A stretch of 64,000 bases of DNA from Ligula intestinalis (lineage: Eukaryota > Platyhelminthes > Cestoda > Diphyllobothriidea > Diphyllobothriidae): positions 16,047,450 to 16,111,449 of the forward strand of contig JAYGXS010000001.1 of NCBI GenBank assembly GCA_036362985.1. The letters run 5' to 3'. The translations under genes and the position numbers were made by a program. Below, one piece after another: positions 24,300 to 35,719 of the stretch (within the stretch, counting starts at the first letter, position 1; each line of letters starts with the position of its first letter). The notes below the pieces were generated by a model. It ran no database searches. It was not told where the DNA came from and saw nothing but the letters and a program-made list of their open reading frames with translations.

Positions 24300-24941
24300 T
24301 CAGTTTGCGCATGTAGGCCATGTCAGCGTGTTGGTTGAGGGATTGTCGCTAGTTGGTAGGGGCGAAATCCTATCGCCACCTGGTGTTGGTTTAGGCCGTG
24401 GAAGTGACAGAGCTTGTGTCAGAGTCTTCTGACAACACAGCACTGGATTTGCTAGCCTTATAGCTACTGCTTCGGCTGTTGCCAGCATCCGTTGGCGTAG
24501 GCCTTAGGAAAAAGTAGATGGTGTACTGTAGACCACCTGAAAGGCTTCGTTAGTATCGACTTGATGGTTCGTATCGACAAGACGTGCGAAAATAGCACTC
24601 GAGATCGATCTAGTTTCACCTTGACTTAGCCAGGTCGGTATGTGCTTACATACCCTCTTAACGAGACGCCTCATTGTACGGCCGATATATCCCGCTCCAC
24701 ATGAGCAATTAAAAGAGTAAATGCACATTGATGTGGCCTTCAAAGGGAGTCGGTCTTTACCTCCCAATCGTAGGAGGGAAGAGTTCGTGAAGAGCACCCG
24801 TAAGATCGCCGCTGGGAGAGCGTTTGTGATTGCAGTCCTCAAGCGTCGTCTGACCAGCTCGCTGGCTGCATTGCCCAAGAAAGGCAGTCTTATGAACAGC
24901 TGAAATTCCCTTGCACTTTTCTTGGGCATCCATTGTTCCAA
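24300..24941 (-). pseudogene. Penelope-like element C-terminal region with GIY-YIG endonuclease (divergent lineage)
   Basis: PLEs encode an RT joined to a GIY-YIG nuclease that nicks the target. The 145-codon frame at 24504-24941 has RLPFLG near its start, then the RT-to-nuclease linker (VRRRLRTAI, LPLKATSMCIY). The nuclease core FNCSCGAGYIGRTMRRL holds a two-Cys pair and the YIG-R signature, and CKHIPTWL follows. After a frame change at about 24500 the tail continues (ATAEAVAIRLANPVLCCQK) to 24300. Sequence upstream of 24941 is not clearly PLE, so the RT is missing. It differs strongly from the 57.5 and 42.7 kb copies, implying a second PLE lineage. Confidence 0.75.
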
Positions 24942-25929
24942 GCTAGCTTCTTATCGAAATCCTGCTGACAGGATTTAGTAAAAATACCTTCGGGGGATAA
25001 AAGTTCAGGAGGAGACCTGTTTAATACTGCAGAACTATTTCTCTGAATAACAACAGTACCGATCGAGTTTTCGCAGTTAATTTCCTTTATTAAATACTGC
25101 ATTTTCATTTCAAAGTAGCATGACTCTGTCTCCAGAAATCATAAAGTCTACTCACGACATTACACCGGCCTTTATCTTTCTTGGCTCATGCTATAGCGAC
25201 TTTGTGCCTCAGTACCAGTTGCGTCTTACTTTAAGCTTTTAGCGGATTTTTTAAAAAGCTTTGCTTGAAGTGCCCTAAAGTTTTCGAAGATATTTTAAGA
25301 ATGGTCCGTTTGCATCTAGAGGGTTAGAGAGAAAGGTGATTTGCATTAGTGAATAGCCAAAATGTTTTGATATCCTTTGTATTCGCAGGCGTGGGGATTA
25401 GAATGCCACTTAGGAACGCGTTTGAGAGTCGCCAACGGAACCCAATTGTCATTGAGTACGAGGGGTAATTAATTTCAAGTGAAGAATGGGACGTGCTCAC
25501 TTTGTGTGCTGCCTCTAACCAATGATATGAACTTCCCCAATTGCAGCAAAAATAGTGTAGCCTAGTAGCTTGACAATTAGAGCACCGGAATTCGGCGAGG
25601 GCGATGAAAAACAGTCGATAGTCCAAGGTTAGTGTTTTCCTGATGTGACTCTCGAGTCGAGCTGATTGGCCACCAAGGAGCCAGTAGGTAAAAAGAACGC
25701 TCGTATTTATTTTAAGGTATAAAACCATTTTTAGCAAGACGTGGTACACAGGCAAGCGGAAGATAAATATATAACAATAATTGTCATTTAGTTCAACGGG
25801 TTGTGAGAACTACTAATGAGGTAGCACAAACACATTGGATGGTTGAACTTAAAATTTAAATTCCAGCGTAATAGTGGAACAAATAAACGATGAAAGGAAA
25901 GCTGAATACTAATATAAGAAGCTTGTACT
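24942..25929. other. No gene assigned
   Basis: A 143-codon minus-strand frame (25324-25755) is long for chance but has no motif that I recognise. No start context or repeats support it as a gene. Confidence 0.35.
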
Positions 25930-26135
25930 ATCATTGAAGTTGCACATATTTTAAGTAACAGATTGTTGACGTCATATCTCAAATGCAAAACACATTTTCC
26001 CTTGTGCAAATTTGAAGATTGCGTAAACAGCAGAATTTATTGAATCCATAAATTTCGAGAGTGCAACGAGAGGAAGCAGCCGATGAGAACTCTGGAAATT
26101 TATGGATACAATAAATTCTGCTGTTTACGCAGTCA
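25930..26135. repeat. Fold-back family F fragment F5 with strong hairpin
   Basis: GCGTAAACAGCAGAATTTAT (26018) pairs with ATAAATTCTGCTGTTTACGC (26114). The pairing continues inward through TCCATAAATTTC. The loop holds GAGGAAGCAGCCGATGAG. The same elements (GAAGATTGCGTA, CCATAAATTTCGC, GGAAGCAGCCGATGAG) lie in each arm of F4. Confidence 0.75.
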
Positions 26136-26689
26136 TCAAAAATATTTCAAATGATTGCTTCTGTTCTGATGCTTTGATAAGATGCGGCTTCCACGCTTCG
26201 ATTCCCTGTCGGTTCTGGTCTACCCATAAAGAGGCGTTCGAAGGATCCGAACAGAACTCAAGTTTTCTGGAGTTTGTCATTTTCAGTCTTGTTTACTTCT
26301 TCGTTTACAGTAACTAGTCAACATCGATCTGGGTACCTCTCTTACGTATAATTAAACATTTTGGATTTTTCAAGAGTCCTATTAGCGAATTTTTTTAGAA
26401 AGCTGCGCGCATATCTCCACTAGTTTCCCATACTTTTTACATTCCCAGGACTTTCTTCCTGATTAATTTGATTCTCCCTATTTGACTGGCATCACTAGCT
26501 CAGGAATAATAATTCATTTCTGCGTGTGCTTGGCCCATTTACATTTATCATACACCTTCCACGACTCATGTTTTCTCGTTATATATGTTTTGATCTCGTA
26601 AGTTCTCCAGATACTTGGTATAATTTGAATATTCGAAAATATGCGAGGCCCAGGTAATAGAAAAGAAGGCAGGAAGACGCTCTCTGGGG
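26136..26689. other. No gene seen
   Basis: Short frames only; AT-rich. Confidence 0.35.
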
Positions 26690-26750
26690 CCAGTAGTGTA
26701 TTTGCCTGACGTTTCGGACTCTCACTCGAGGCCATTTTCAAGGAATTAAA
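26690..26750 (-). other. PLE-type terminal hairpin motif, copy 5
   Basis: On the minus strand: CCTTGAAAATGGCCTCGAGT, then GAGAGTCCGAAACGTCAGGC and AAATACACTACTGGCC. The GAAACGTCAGGC half is perfect. The first box is GAAAATGG rather than CTGATGA. Confidence 0.5.
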
Positions 26751-27584
26751 GCGTACAGCTCGCTACGTGATTAAGTCAGCTCTGCCGTGGGTGACCTTGA
26801 GTTCCCATGGTTCGCTCCACCGCGAGTGACCTTGAGCCCTGTCATTGCTCGCGCGACCCGAGATAGGCATCTGGGAGATCGATATGCCTATTGATACAGT
26901 TCACGTGTGAGTGCCATGCCTCCTGCAAGAGGCGTATAATTTAGGAATTTTCGCTACTTTTTCAAGAAATCCCAACAACACACAATTACTGTGATTATGC
27001 CTACAATTTCAAAATGGTCTTTCCAAATTATTCACAGCTTTTTCATTCCTTTCCTATATAGACGTCTACCAATTATAAGCAGTCATGGTCGCTCGCCCTT
27101 AATGGAGCAGTTGCGTTTATTTCGCTTACATATTCTGATCTTTTAGATAATACAAGACCCAAAGGTATAGAGCTTTAACTTGTTCCCGTTCCCGTTGGTT
27201 ATCGAACATACCGGAAACCGAATCCCCATGGAGCCATATTTACAAACATCTGATCAGTCCCATGTTTGGGACCCGCGATTGAAATCGTGTCCCTACTTAC
27301 CACTGACTCGCTGATGTCTTCAGTACAAGTACGATTCTTCCCTTGGCTTGCTTTCCACACTTGCCTCAGTAGCAGTTTCGTATTTTCATCATCCTGGTAT
27401 GGGTGCCTATAAACAAATACCATGTTTATAGAACATTGGGGAAAATATTAGTATATTTACATAGAGGAAGCGCAAATATGTTGTTCGCTTTTCTACAGTA
27501 AAATGTTTATTTCCAGAAATGTCACCCGAAATTCAATGTGTTTTCTGTTCAAACATGTTAGGGTTGGGATACAGATTATCGCGC
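26751..27584. other. No gene seen
   Basis: No recognised repeats. An imperfect GTGACCTTGAG duplication occurs near 26788 and 26826. Confidence 0.35.
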
Positions 27585-28345
27585 AGTTTAAATTCAAGAT
27601 GTTTCAGTTACGGCAAGGTGCTGGCTTTTGAATGAAGTCTTTAATGATCGGGTGCAAAAACCTTACTTTGTAAAAATATTTACCTATGTAATATTACCTT
27701 TGCCCCATTTATTTTCAATGCTATTATTAATTCAAACATACTTTTCAGAAAATATACACAAAATATTCTTTCTTGTGTTCGTTTAGTAGCCAATTCTGTC
27801 TTCTTCCTATTTTATACGTGAAGAACGAATATGTTTCGGTCTTAAAAACTTTTTTAATTGCCAAATACTTTTAACACTACCGGCCGCTTCACTGGAATTC
27901 AAGGCTTCCAACCCACATCCTGTACGTATTCTGTTTAGGGAAAATCATACAGTTCTCTGCATTATGAAGAAGAGGTCACATAGTGCTCAATAAATATTGC
28001 AATGGATGTGGATCATGTTGTGTTATTGATAGGCACCATTGATAAATTGACGAATACGATGTACTATGAATAAACATTTCACAGTCTTAAAGAACTTCAT
28101 GATGAACACTTTTTTAAACCAAAAGGTACCCTTTCTCTCAATAAAACATTTTCAGAAGATGGAATTTTCTAGCAAACGAGCACAAAAGAATATGTTTAGA
28201 TGATTTCTACAAAGTATGTTCAAATTTATAAAAGAAAAATGCATACTAAATAAGTAACAACTTTTGCGAGGTGTGTTGCATGCAGACGGTCAGAAAAAAC
28301 TCGTTTAAAAGCAGGCATTTTGCTTTAACTGAAATATCCTCAAAT
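27585..28345. mobile_element. Fold-back family F, copy F3
   Basis: The left end (GATGTTTCAGTTACGGCAAG, then GCTGGCTTTTGAATGAAG) is inverted at the right end (CTCGTTTAAAAGCAGGCATT, then GCTTTAACTGAAATATCC). The arms include TTCTTTCTTGTGTTCGTTTA at left and an inverted equivalent near 28175. The middle (ACGAATACGATGTACTATGA, TGGATGTGGATCATG) matches F4's right arm. Confidence 0.7.
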
Positions 28346-30431
28346 CAGATTGTACACTAATCAATATTAAAACCCCACGTAAATGACATGTTTGAATCGA
28401 AAACACTTTGCAGAAACTCGGGTGTATGTCTACCGTAATTTTGCCAGAGTTCTGTTCCTTTCTTTTCCTACTGGAGACTCACTCAAGCTATGTTTTTGTC
28501 GCTTTAGCGATTAGTGCGGTGGGCTGCAACCAATAAATGGTCTTCCTCCAGCGGAGAGAAAAACCACAACGGCGTTCTTTTCATCACATAGATTTTCTGC
28601 CTAAGCTTTTTCTTTCTTTTCGAAGTTAACCTTTGCTCTTGCATTCCTCGACAACCTCGCCCAAATGGTTTATTATTCGTATATAAAAAACCTTCTGTGC
28701 GAGGATAGATTTAATTGTAGAAGGACACGTTAATCGGTAGCTCTATATGATAGGTTGGCTTGCGCTCAATACCACGACAGTACTTATTCGCGTGTCCTGC
28801 CGTAATTTTAGTTCTTAGGAGGAAACCTTAACATTTTGAAGTTTGCGTTTTGTTTTGCCCGGTTTAGGACTCCAAGTTCGGTGAAAAGGTATAAAAAACC
28901 CAGTCATTATCTAATCAGTAGGTATGTGCTAAAGACCAACTAGAAGTACCGGTTAAGTGGTCAATAACTTGTGCCGTGCAGTAATTAAGAAAGACCAGCT
29001 TATTCACTTATCAGAGATCATTTGATCATTGATATTTGCAATTCGTCATAGCCAGATAGCTAAGAGTTCTCATTACCTTGAACTGAGACAGAAATGCAAA
29101 TATTAGTGGTCCACCTACTGGTCCACTGATAGAAACTATCGTTATATGCCTTTGACTCATTTTCATTTGATTTTCTAAAATCCTTGATGGTAAATATATC
29201 CTTTTGGAAAGTATTGCCAAAAAAAGCCTAAGAAAACCGTCATAGACGATTTTAGTTTATTTCATTGCCAGGGCTCAAGAGAGAAGCTTACATTTAAAAT
29301 GGAACGTTTATTAGCCCGCTTCGCCATCAGACTAGGTTAAAACCTTCTATTCCCAAGTGAATCTGATCATGTTTGTCCGCAGCAACTTTCCATGAACGAG
29401 CATGGTCAGTACATATAGTAGAGTTTCTTGTCATAGCTTTCCTTCTCTAGATTTATCGGTGGCGTACTAGTAAAGAATTCTAAAAGAAATTCTTTACCTA
29501 TTTCTCGACTGTTCCCGTGCTTCTGGAGTTATAGCCGAACTTCTGTGTAAGCTGGAACTAATTTAATGAAAATTAAGGTTATGGGGCAGTGACAACGCAT
29601 GCTCAAGTGCATGCTCACAATTAGCGTCATGAGACGCTTGAGTGCATATGCCCCAGTGACTGTCAGGTTTTATGATCTTTTCCAACTTCTTGCAATTTAT
29701 GAGTTCGTACATCTGGTGCGGAAGCTACCGGACCTTTTAGGCGCAAGTATATTTATGGCCAAATGAAATTATGAGCATAAGCATCGCTGTCAGCACTGAA
29801 CGACTTTTCATTTTTCGAATAATATACCAACCCCCCCCCCCCTGTCATCAAATCAAACCGGGTTTACAAAACTTAGTCCTTCTGGCTGATGTCTCCATCT
29901 ATTCTTGCCCCTTCAAAGATCATACCGTGGGAATGGAAACCTTCCCCTTCCCTCATCCTCGTCATCATCATCCTTTTCCTTCTCCCTCGTTCCTTTGAGG
30001 TGTGTGTGGGGTGCTATGTCTCAGACAGAGGCGCCGCAGTTTATTTCCGGTCCACCCGCAGATCAAAAGGCCTCGTCTCCTTCATTTCCCAGCAGTGTCA
30101 AATGTGGACTCGGCAGACAGTCCAGCAGGCCTTTGTAACATTAAACGCCGGATTCGCAGCTGCGTTTGTCAAAACGATAGAAGCGCCGATGGGCGTAGTG
30201 TGCTGCGTCTTTGCGGCCGGCCAAGGTTGTCCGCAATTAAAGACAGTGGGCACATTTTAGAACCTTCGCAGTTCTCCTCTTTCTGGAACAGGGGATGCGC
30301 ATTCCTGTTTTCTTTGGGCTGCGGTAATCCTCCTCAGGTTTCAGTAAACGCTTAAGTCAGTCTCTCGGCCCTTGGTGAGTATGCCTTGAACACAAATAGC
30401 ACTGTAAGGAGGGGTGGAGGGGGGTTGACAG
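28346..30431. other. No gene assigned
   Basis: 29771-30355 has overlapping plus-strand frames of 75-123 codons in all three phases, a composition effect. There is a C-run at 29831-29842. No motif recognised. Confidence 0.35.
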
Positions 30432-30610
30432 ATTTGCTCAATTCAGTTGATTCAATTGTGAAAACTCTTTGGCCTCGGTGAGAGTCGAACCCACGTAGCC
30501 TTGTAGCTCAATCATAGAGCGTTGGTTATACAATAGCCTTCCCTGCTGTGTGGGTTCGACTCCAACCGAGGTCAAGAATGGTTCACAATTTGTTCAACTG
30601 AACAAATAGC
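30432..30610. repeat. Palindromic tRNA-like repeat
   Basis: The plus strand from about 30495 folds partly like a tRNA: a D arm GCTC/GAGC, a T loop in GTGGGTTCGACTCCAAC (B box), and an acceptor-like pairing of GCCTTG with CGAGGTC. The left flank (GCCTCGGTGAGAGTCGAACC) is an inverted copy of the T-arm and acceptor side. The inversion continues outward: CAATTGTGAAAACTCTTTGG against a right flank containing AATGGTTCACAATT. It is too irregular for a functional tRNA; more likely it is an inverted pair of tRNA-derived ends. Confidence 0.6.
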
Positions 30611-31563
30611 ACTGTCATGGCAAGCCAGTTGGGATACTCGCATGTTAATGTAGTCACTAAGCAGCTAGGGAGAGATAATATAAGAGGGAAGGACAGGGGG
30701 AATATATACCTATATAAAGTGAAAGGCAGAGGCAGACCGATATGCGGACAATACTGCACGGAAAGAGAATCATATTCGGCAAAGAGTAGTTCTACTCTAC
30801 GTCTGCAGCTATCTACAGACGGGCCGTACTTATGTCCTGAAAATGTGTACTTCCTGCTTGACTGAAATACCAGTCTCTCGGTGTATTATGTTATCACGAT
30901 ATCAGTAGTATCCCGTGAAGTGCGTGACATGCTAGTAGGGCTGCTCTAAAGTCATGTGGGCGGAATTATGGTTAAGGAAAGATGGTCTGGAAAGTAAGTG
31001 AAGAGGCAGGTGTAAAGACTGTACTACAGAGACGGAGATCTGCATAGCTTCGGCCTACCTATCTTGCCCAGTTACAAGGACAAGTCTCAACCGAAAAATA
31101 AACTTGGTTTAAATGCAGTGTAGACCGTTCAGGCCTCTCCTACACACAACACAACACAACACAACAGAATCAAGCTTCTTCTATATGAATGCACATCAAT
31201 GTTGGAGTTGCTATACCAGTCATATTTAGCAAGGGAAGTTGCCGTGTAACTCTCCGTATTAATGAGCGTGTTATCGGGTCAGTTCACAAAGCCATCCGAC
31301 TGCTGCCATGTCAATAAAAACTAGATTAAAAAAAAACTTGAGACGCGTCAACGAAATTGGTGTGATAAAACAGTTGCGTCAGATTTATTCTTTTCATTCC
31401 CACTGTGTTCAGATAATGAGACTATAAAGAAGCGCCTGAATGGTGCACTTTTCGTATTTTATAGAGGAAGGGAAAATATTTGGGTATCAAGAAGCATAAT
31501 TGGTTGGTCTGAACTTCAGGACTCACTGTCAATGATGCACAAAACATAGCAAAATAAACTGGG
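30611..31563. other. No gene seen
   Basis: An (ACAAC)n tract lies at 31147-31167. Short frames only. Confidence 0.4.
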
Positions 31564-32102
31564 GCAAAAGTAGTTCATGTAGCGCGCCTCATATACCCCT
31601 AGTCCCAGTATTTTTTTCCAAGGAAAGGGTGGTTCTACGGGACTTGGGGGCTGAGGAAATAGAATAGGCAGTGGTAGAAATCTGTCGAGGTAAGTGGAAA
31701 GTGGAAACATTTAGTTGAAGTTGTTTTCCGCGGCCGCTGAGACTAAAGCTGTTCCGCATATAACTTGAAGGTATGTACGGCGCCTTGCATCGCGGACTAA
31801 ACTGATTTTACTGCAGAGCGGCACGTTGGACCTCAGGTAAGCTGAACTAGACGACCACCTGAGCACCATTTCGCTTTTTTAAAGTAATTTAGAGAAACTT
31901 GCATTTTGATAATCGAGCTTTTCTGAAATATATTAATTGGTAATACAGATTAGGTAAATTTACAGATATAGAGCAACATCAACTCTAAATACGATGAAAT
32001 AAAATGCAAATAGCACTTATTAAGGTATATTCCACTGCCTATCTTAATTCCCCACTCACAAAACCCCTTTAACCACTGTTTCCTTGTGAAAAAATGCTGG
32101 AA
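31564..32102. mobile_element. Inverted-repeat element family D, copy D1
   Basis: The left end (AGCGCGCCTCATATACCCCT, then GGAAATAGAATAGGCAGTGG) and right end (ATTCCACTGCCTATCTTAAT, then CCCCTTTAACCACTGTTTCC) are inverted copies about 100 bp long. The right end stops early at about 32102. The interior (GTACGGCGCCTTGCATCGCG, GACCTCAGGTAAG) matches the reversed interior of D2 and, forward, 44050-44200. Confidence 0.7.
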
Positions 32103-33164
32103 CAACTACTGTTGTCTAAAATGGAAAAAAATAACACATCAGAACCGCGTCCGACCGACTTTATACAGCTTGATAGCATTTGCAAGTCATGAGGCCTGAC
32201 TGCGTAGCGCTTGGAGAGAGAGAGAGATGGGCTCAACATCTCCGTTTATCGACCCTCGATCTTAATGTCCCATTTAAATAGCCCCATATGATCTTTTGTT
32301 CCCTGGCCCGGCCGGCCTAGGTGCAAAATCGGCGGCGTTTTTGTCCTAGTGACTAGGAGCAATCGCGGGAGATAGAGGATCTCTCCGTGTACCGGCCATT
32401 TCGTACTCACGCAATCTGGTCTACATGTTCCTTTCAGTTTGAAGCGTGTAGTCGCGAAGGCAGTCAGCTAGGGGAATGCGGTAGACAACGCTTTGATGCC
32501 TAACTGTGCTTATTTCGTCCGGGCTGCCTATAACGATACTGCACATTGTGAGTAGCTGTCAGTATGCAATCCAAGCCTTGAGATTCTAAACCACCCGTTC
32601 TTTGCCCTCGGGTACACTGTTGATGTGCCTCCTCATTGCAGTTTTGACAATGTTTAAGTAGCACTGTTTTGCAGGAAAGTTCGTCAGTACACAGACGTCG
32701 GCTTTGTGTTTGGTCCTGATTTAATGTTTCGGGTAAGCCGAGGGACATATACAGTCCTCCAGGTATTTTTTTGAAGAAGTGGGTCAATGTGGCCTGCACA
32801 AATGTTCCTGGGAAATCACGCCCTAATTCATGCATACTTTTATTACAAATCTTAGGCCAGTGATTCAAATTTGAGTTCTTCATGCGTGGTTGCATTATTC
32901 GGTCACGAGGTTGAGTGAAGGAGCAACTTAACTGTGTCAAAAAGCTGAGGTCCTCGTCTGGATAGCAGTATAAATCGGTCTTTGCTGTTTGTAATAGACA
33001 GCTTAAAAAAACCTATGACGCCTCAAGTGTGATAAATGTACTGGAAGTTTTACCATTTTTTAAATCAACTGTTCAAAACTTTTTGGGTCTTTTCTTACCT
33101 ACGGCTTCCATGCTTGTCTGCAATATTCCAAGTGAGAGCGAACAAAGGCACCGTATAATACACT
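32103..33164. other. No gene assigned
   Basis: A 146-codon minus-strand frame (32500-32940) has no motif that I recognise. A short GA tract lies at 32213-32226. Confidence 0.35.
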
Positions 33165-33285
33165 TACTCGCAGGTCGTGGCCTTGAAGCTCAGGGATTGC
33201 AACAACTGGAGTTGGGTATGACTGGCTGATTACGGCTAGTGAGCTATAAATAACCATTTCAGTCTCTGCTGTTTCTTGCCGGTTA
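33165..33285 (+). mobile_element. SINE family G, copy G2
   Basis: Starts in the B-box region (CAGGTCGTGGCCTTGAAGCTC) and runs through CTGGAGTTGGGTATGACTGG and CTGATTACGGCTAGTGAG to TTTCTTGCCGG. The tRNA head is largely missing. Confidence 0.6.
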
Positions 33286-33520
33286 TGTCATTCTGCCTAT
33301 AATAGTAGGCTCGTAAGTTGTCTCAAGGCCAACCTGGCAGAGTATGCCTCGTAATGTGATCAGTTAACGCCACACTATCCTTGAGGATCAGGTCACTTAT
33401 TCCATTCGACGCTTGAGATACGTTTTTATTTTATTCGACCGAGGACAGGACTTACCCTCTTGAGAGGGAGAAGCGCACAGTTTCAATGACAGTAGTGTCC
33501 TGTCTTACTTCGAATTTTTG

Positions 33521-34093
33521 GCAAGATTTGTTTAAGTAGTGCACCTTATATACCCCTAGCTTCAGCATTTTGTCCTACAGAAACGATGGTTATAAAGGTT
33601 TTATGGGTGGGGAATTAGGATAGGCAGTGGAATATACTTTAATAACCGCTATGTGCATTTTATTTTATTGTATTTAGAAATGGTTTGATTTGTACCTGTA
33701 GATTGCCCTAAAATCTATTATTGTTTAACGTATTGTGGAAAACCCGATTATAAAAATGTAGGTTTCTTTGAGTTTCTGAAAAAGATAGAAATTTTGGGTA
33801 GGAGGACGTCTACTTCAACTTACCTGAGGTCAAACTTACCGTTCTGGAGTTACACTAGTATAGTCTGCGGCGCAAAACGCCGCGCACACTTTCAATTTAC
33901 ATGCGGAACAACTTAATCCCATCGGCTGCGGGAAACAAATGTCAATACATTTTTCCACTTTTACTTACTTTTACAAATTTAGTTCACTGCCTATCCTACT
34001 TACCCACTCCTAAAACCCCTATTACCACAGTTTCCGTAGGACAAAATGCTGGGACTAGAGGTATATGAGGTGCGCTACTAAAATTACTTTTGC
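33521..34093. mobile_element. Inverted-repeat element family D, copy D2
   Basis: Left terminus from 33521 (AGTAGTGCACCTTATATACC, ATTTTGTCCTACAGAAACGA, GGATAGGCAGTGGAATATAC) is inverted at 33980-34093 (CACTGCCTATCCTACTTACC, CCGTAGGACAAAATGCTGGG, GAGGTGCGCTACTAAAATTA). The arms are about 110 bp. The interior holds GTCTGCGGCGCAAAACGCCG and ACCTGAGGTCAAACTTACCG in the opposite orientation to D1. No coding frame, so it is non-autonomous. Confidence 0.75.
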
Positions 34094-34779
34094 CTACTTT
34101 TATTGCCTTTAGGGCTTCCAATGCCAACATCGATTAATAGACATGGGAAGGAATTCTTACGTTCTGTGACGTGTATAACGTTACTTCGACAATGCTACCA
34201 TTGACGTACGGAATTTCATCTTGGTTCGTCTTATTATTGCGGATGAACAAGCAAAAATCCATCGTGCATGCAATAACTTCTACCATCAACCGGGCGCTAA
34301 GCAAAGTTCTAGCCATGCGCATCAGTCTGTGGCATCCATGATGCTGCCTTTTATATGGCCTCTTAAATTCCCGTGTACCTCTCCCATGGGCTGTCTCTCA
34401 ACTTGGTGTTTATTTTTCTTGTTTTCCTAACCTAGAGGTTAGGGTTAACATTTTCATCACTGCACTAGGGCAATGAGCTCCGGTCGAATGTGTCAGTATC
34501 CCCCAACTTGCCACGTTTCCTCCGAAAACATCATTTTTGCTTGCGTCTAAATCAACTTTCAAGATATCCGTCCCCTTCTCCAGAGGTGCGGTTAAAGAGA
34601 ACTAACACTTATGTATGTGAAATAAATAGGAATACTTGCTTCAAACGATTGGTCCGAATTCACTTGTCTTTATTCTCCTTGTTCTTTGTTGCAAACGAGA
34701 TCAAGACAGTTGGAATGTTGTCCTTCTGCTAAAAAGACTTGCTTGCCTGAACAGGACTTTTATTTTTTGACGCTTTGGT
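34094..34779. other. No gene seen
   Basis: Short frames only; no repeat match noticed. Confidence 0.35.
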
Positions 34780-34990
34780 GCACCTTTGTGCATGCACCCA
34801 TCTGAGTGCTGAAAGAGCTGGGTAGCATGCTGGCAACCCGATTCCGCATCCGGTCTTCTTGACGCCAGGCACAGACGGGTGAGTGGAGAGAGCATGCGGT
34901 AGATACAGCGCATGTCAACTCTCACTTACACTTAATTGACATGAAAGTCGTGGACATCGTCGATATGACGGTTGAACTGTCATCACACAG
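34780..34990 (-). repeat. Family B 5' fragment, copy B5 (inverted)
   Basis: On the minus strand: GACAGTTCAACCGTC..ATCGACGAT, CTCTCCACTCACC, then GGCGTCAAGAAGACCGGATG and CGGAATCGGGTTGCCAGCA. This is the order of the 5' part of B2 and B4 (compare 57005-57040). Confidence 0.55.
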
Positions 34991-35504
34991 GCTCATCTAT
35001 TCTTTCTGGATTTTATGGCTGAGCAACCTGTATTACGTGGGTGGCGTTCCTATTCTCGTATGCCTTCGGGGGGGGGGGAGGGGAGTCATGCAGGCAATTC
35101 TGACCGAATAATTTCAGGTGATTAAAGCATGTGCTCCGGTCGAAGGCTTCAGTATCACCCGTGTTAATTTGTCACGCTTTATGCTGGCACGTTTCTCACC
35201 CGACCCCGTTCCCCTCGTTCCAGGGCGCGGATGATCTCGTTTGTAGTAAGGCAAAAGTCTCCGCCCTCCATGCTCAACGGTTTCTTTGAGCCTGCGTCTG
35301 CCTTTGCCTTCATAGTCGACTGGGTCAATCGATTAGCCGTGACCTGATTTCATTCTCCGATGCGTTATTTTTTCTCACTGAGAATGCACAGAAAATTGAG
35401 GATATATCGATTAATGTCATTCTTAGGCTGGTTCCACTGACCCCAGTCGCAGTCGATAGGGCTTAGGGGTACGGCGTTTGACTGGGTTTCCGATAGGATC
35501 TTCT
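34991..35504. other. No gene seen; poly-G run
   Basis: A G homopolymer at 35068-35078 in a G-rich patch. Otherwise unassigned. Confidence 0.4.
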
Positions 35505-35590
35505 AGGTCTGCGACTGACTTATGCTCGCCTAACGACGGCGGATGAATCAGAGATTGGCAATTCTCTATTGACAGCATTGGTAACAACTC
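35505..35590 (+). mobile_element. SINE family G tail, copy G3
   Basis: GACTGACTTATGCTCGCCTA, ACGACGGCGGATGAATCAG, AGATTGGCAATTCTC align with the G1 body. No head. Confidence 0.5.
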
Positions 35591-35719
35591 CCTCTCCTTC
35601 CCTTCGTCTCCCCTTTTTTCCAACCACGAACATAGGTGGAGGGTAAGAGAACTGAAAGCCAGCTACTTCTGCAGATAGCTAGCAGCTGTGCTTCTCATGC
35701 GGATTTGATGCTGGATCCT

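Noticed and set aside
25324..25755. 143-codon minus-strand frame near the divergent PLE
   Set aside because: I looked for PLE RT motifs and found none, so I could not link it to the element.
30495..30575. Functional tRNA gene
   Set aside because: The acceptor pairing has a mismatch and wobbles, the anticodon arm does not close with a 7-nt loop, and the sequence is half of a palindrome.
31147..31167. Short regular repeats considered as a CRISPR-like array
   Set aside because: It is an (ACAAC)n microsatellite without spacers; no CRISPR structure anywhere in the window.
32500..32940. 146-codon minus-strand frame
   Set aside because: No recognisable motif, no repeat relatives and no splice or promoter evidence; kept only as unassigned.
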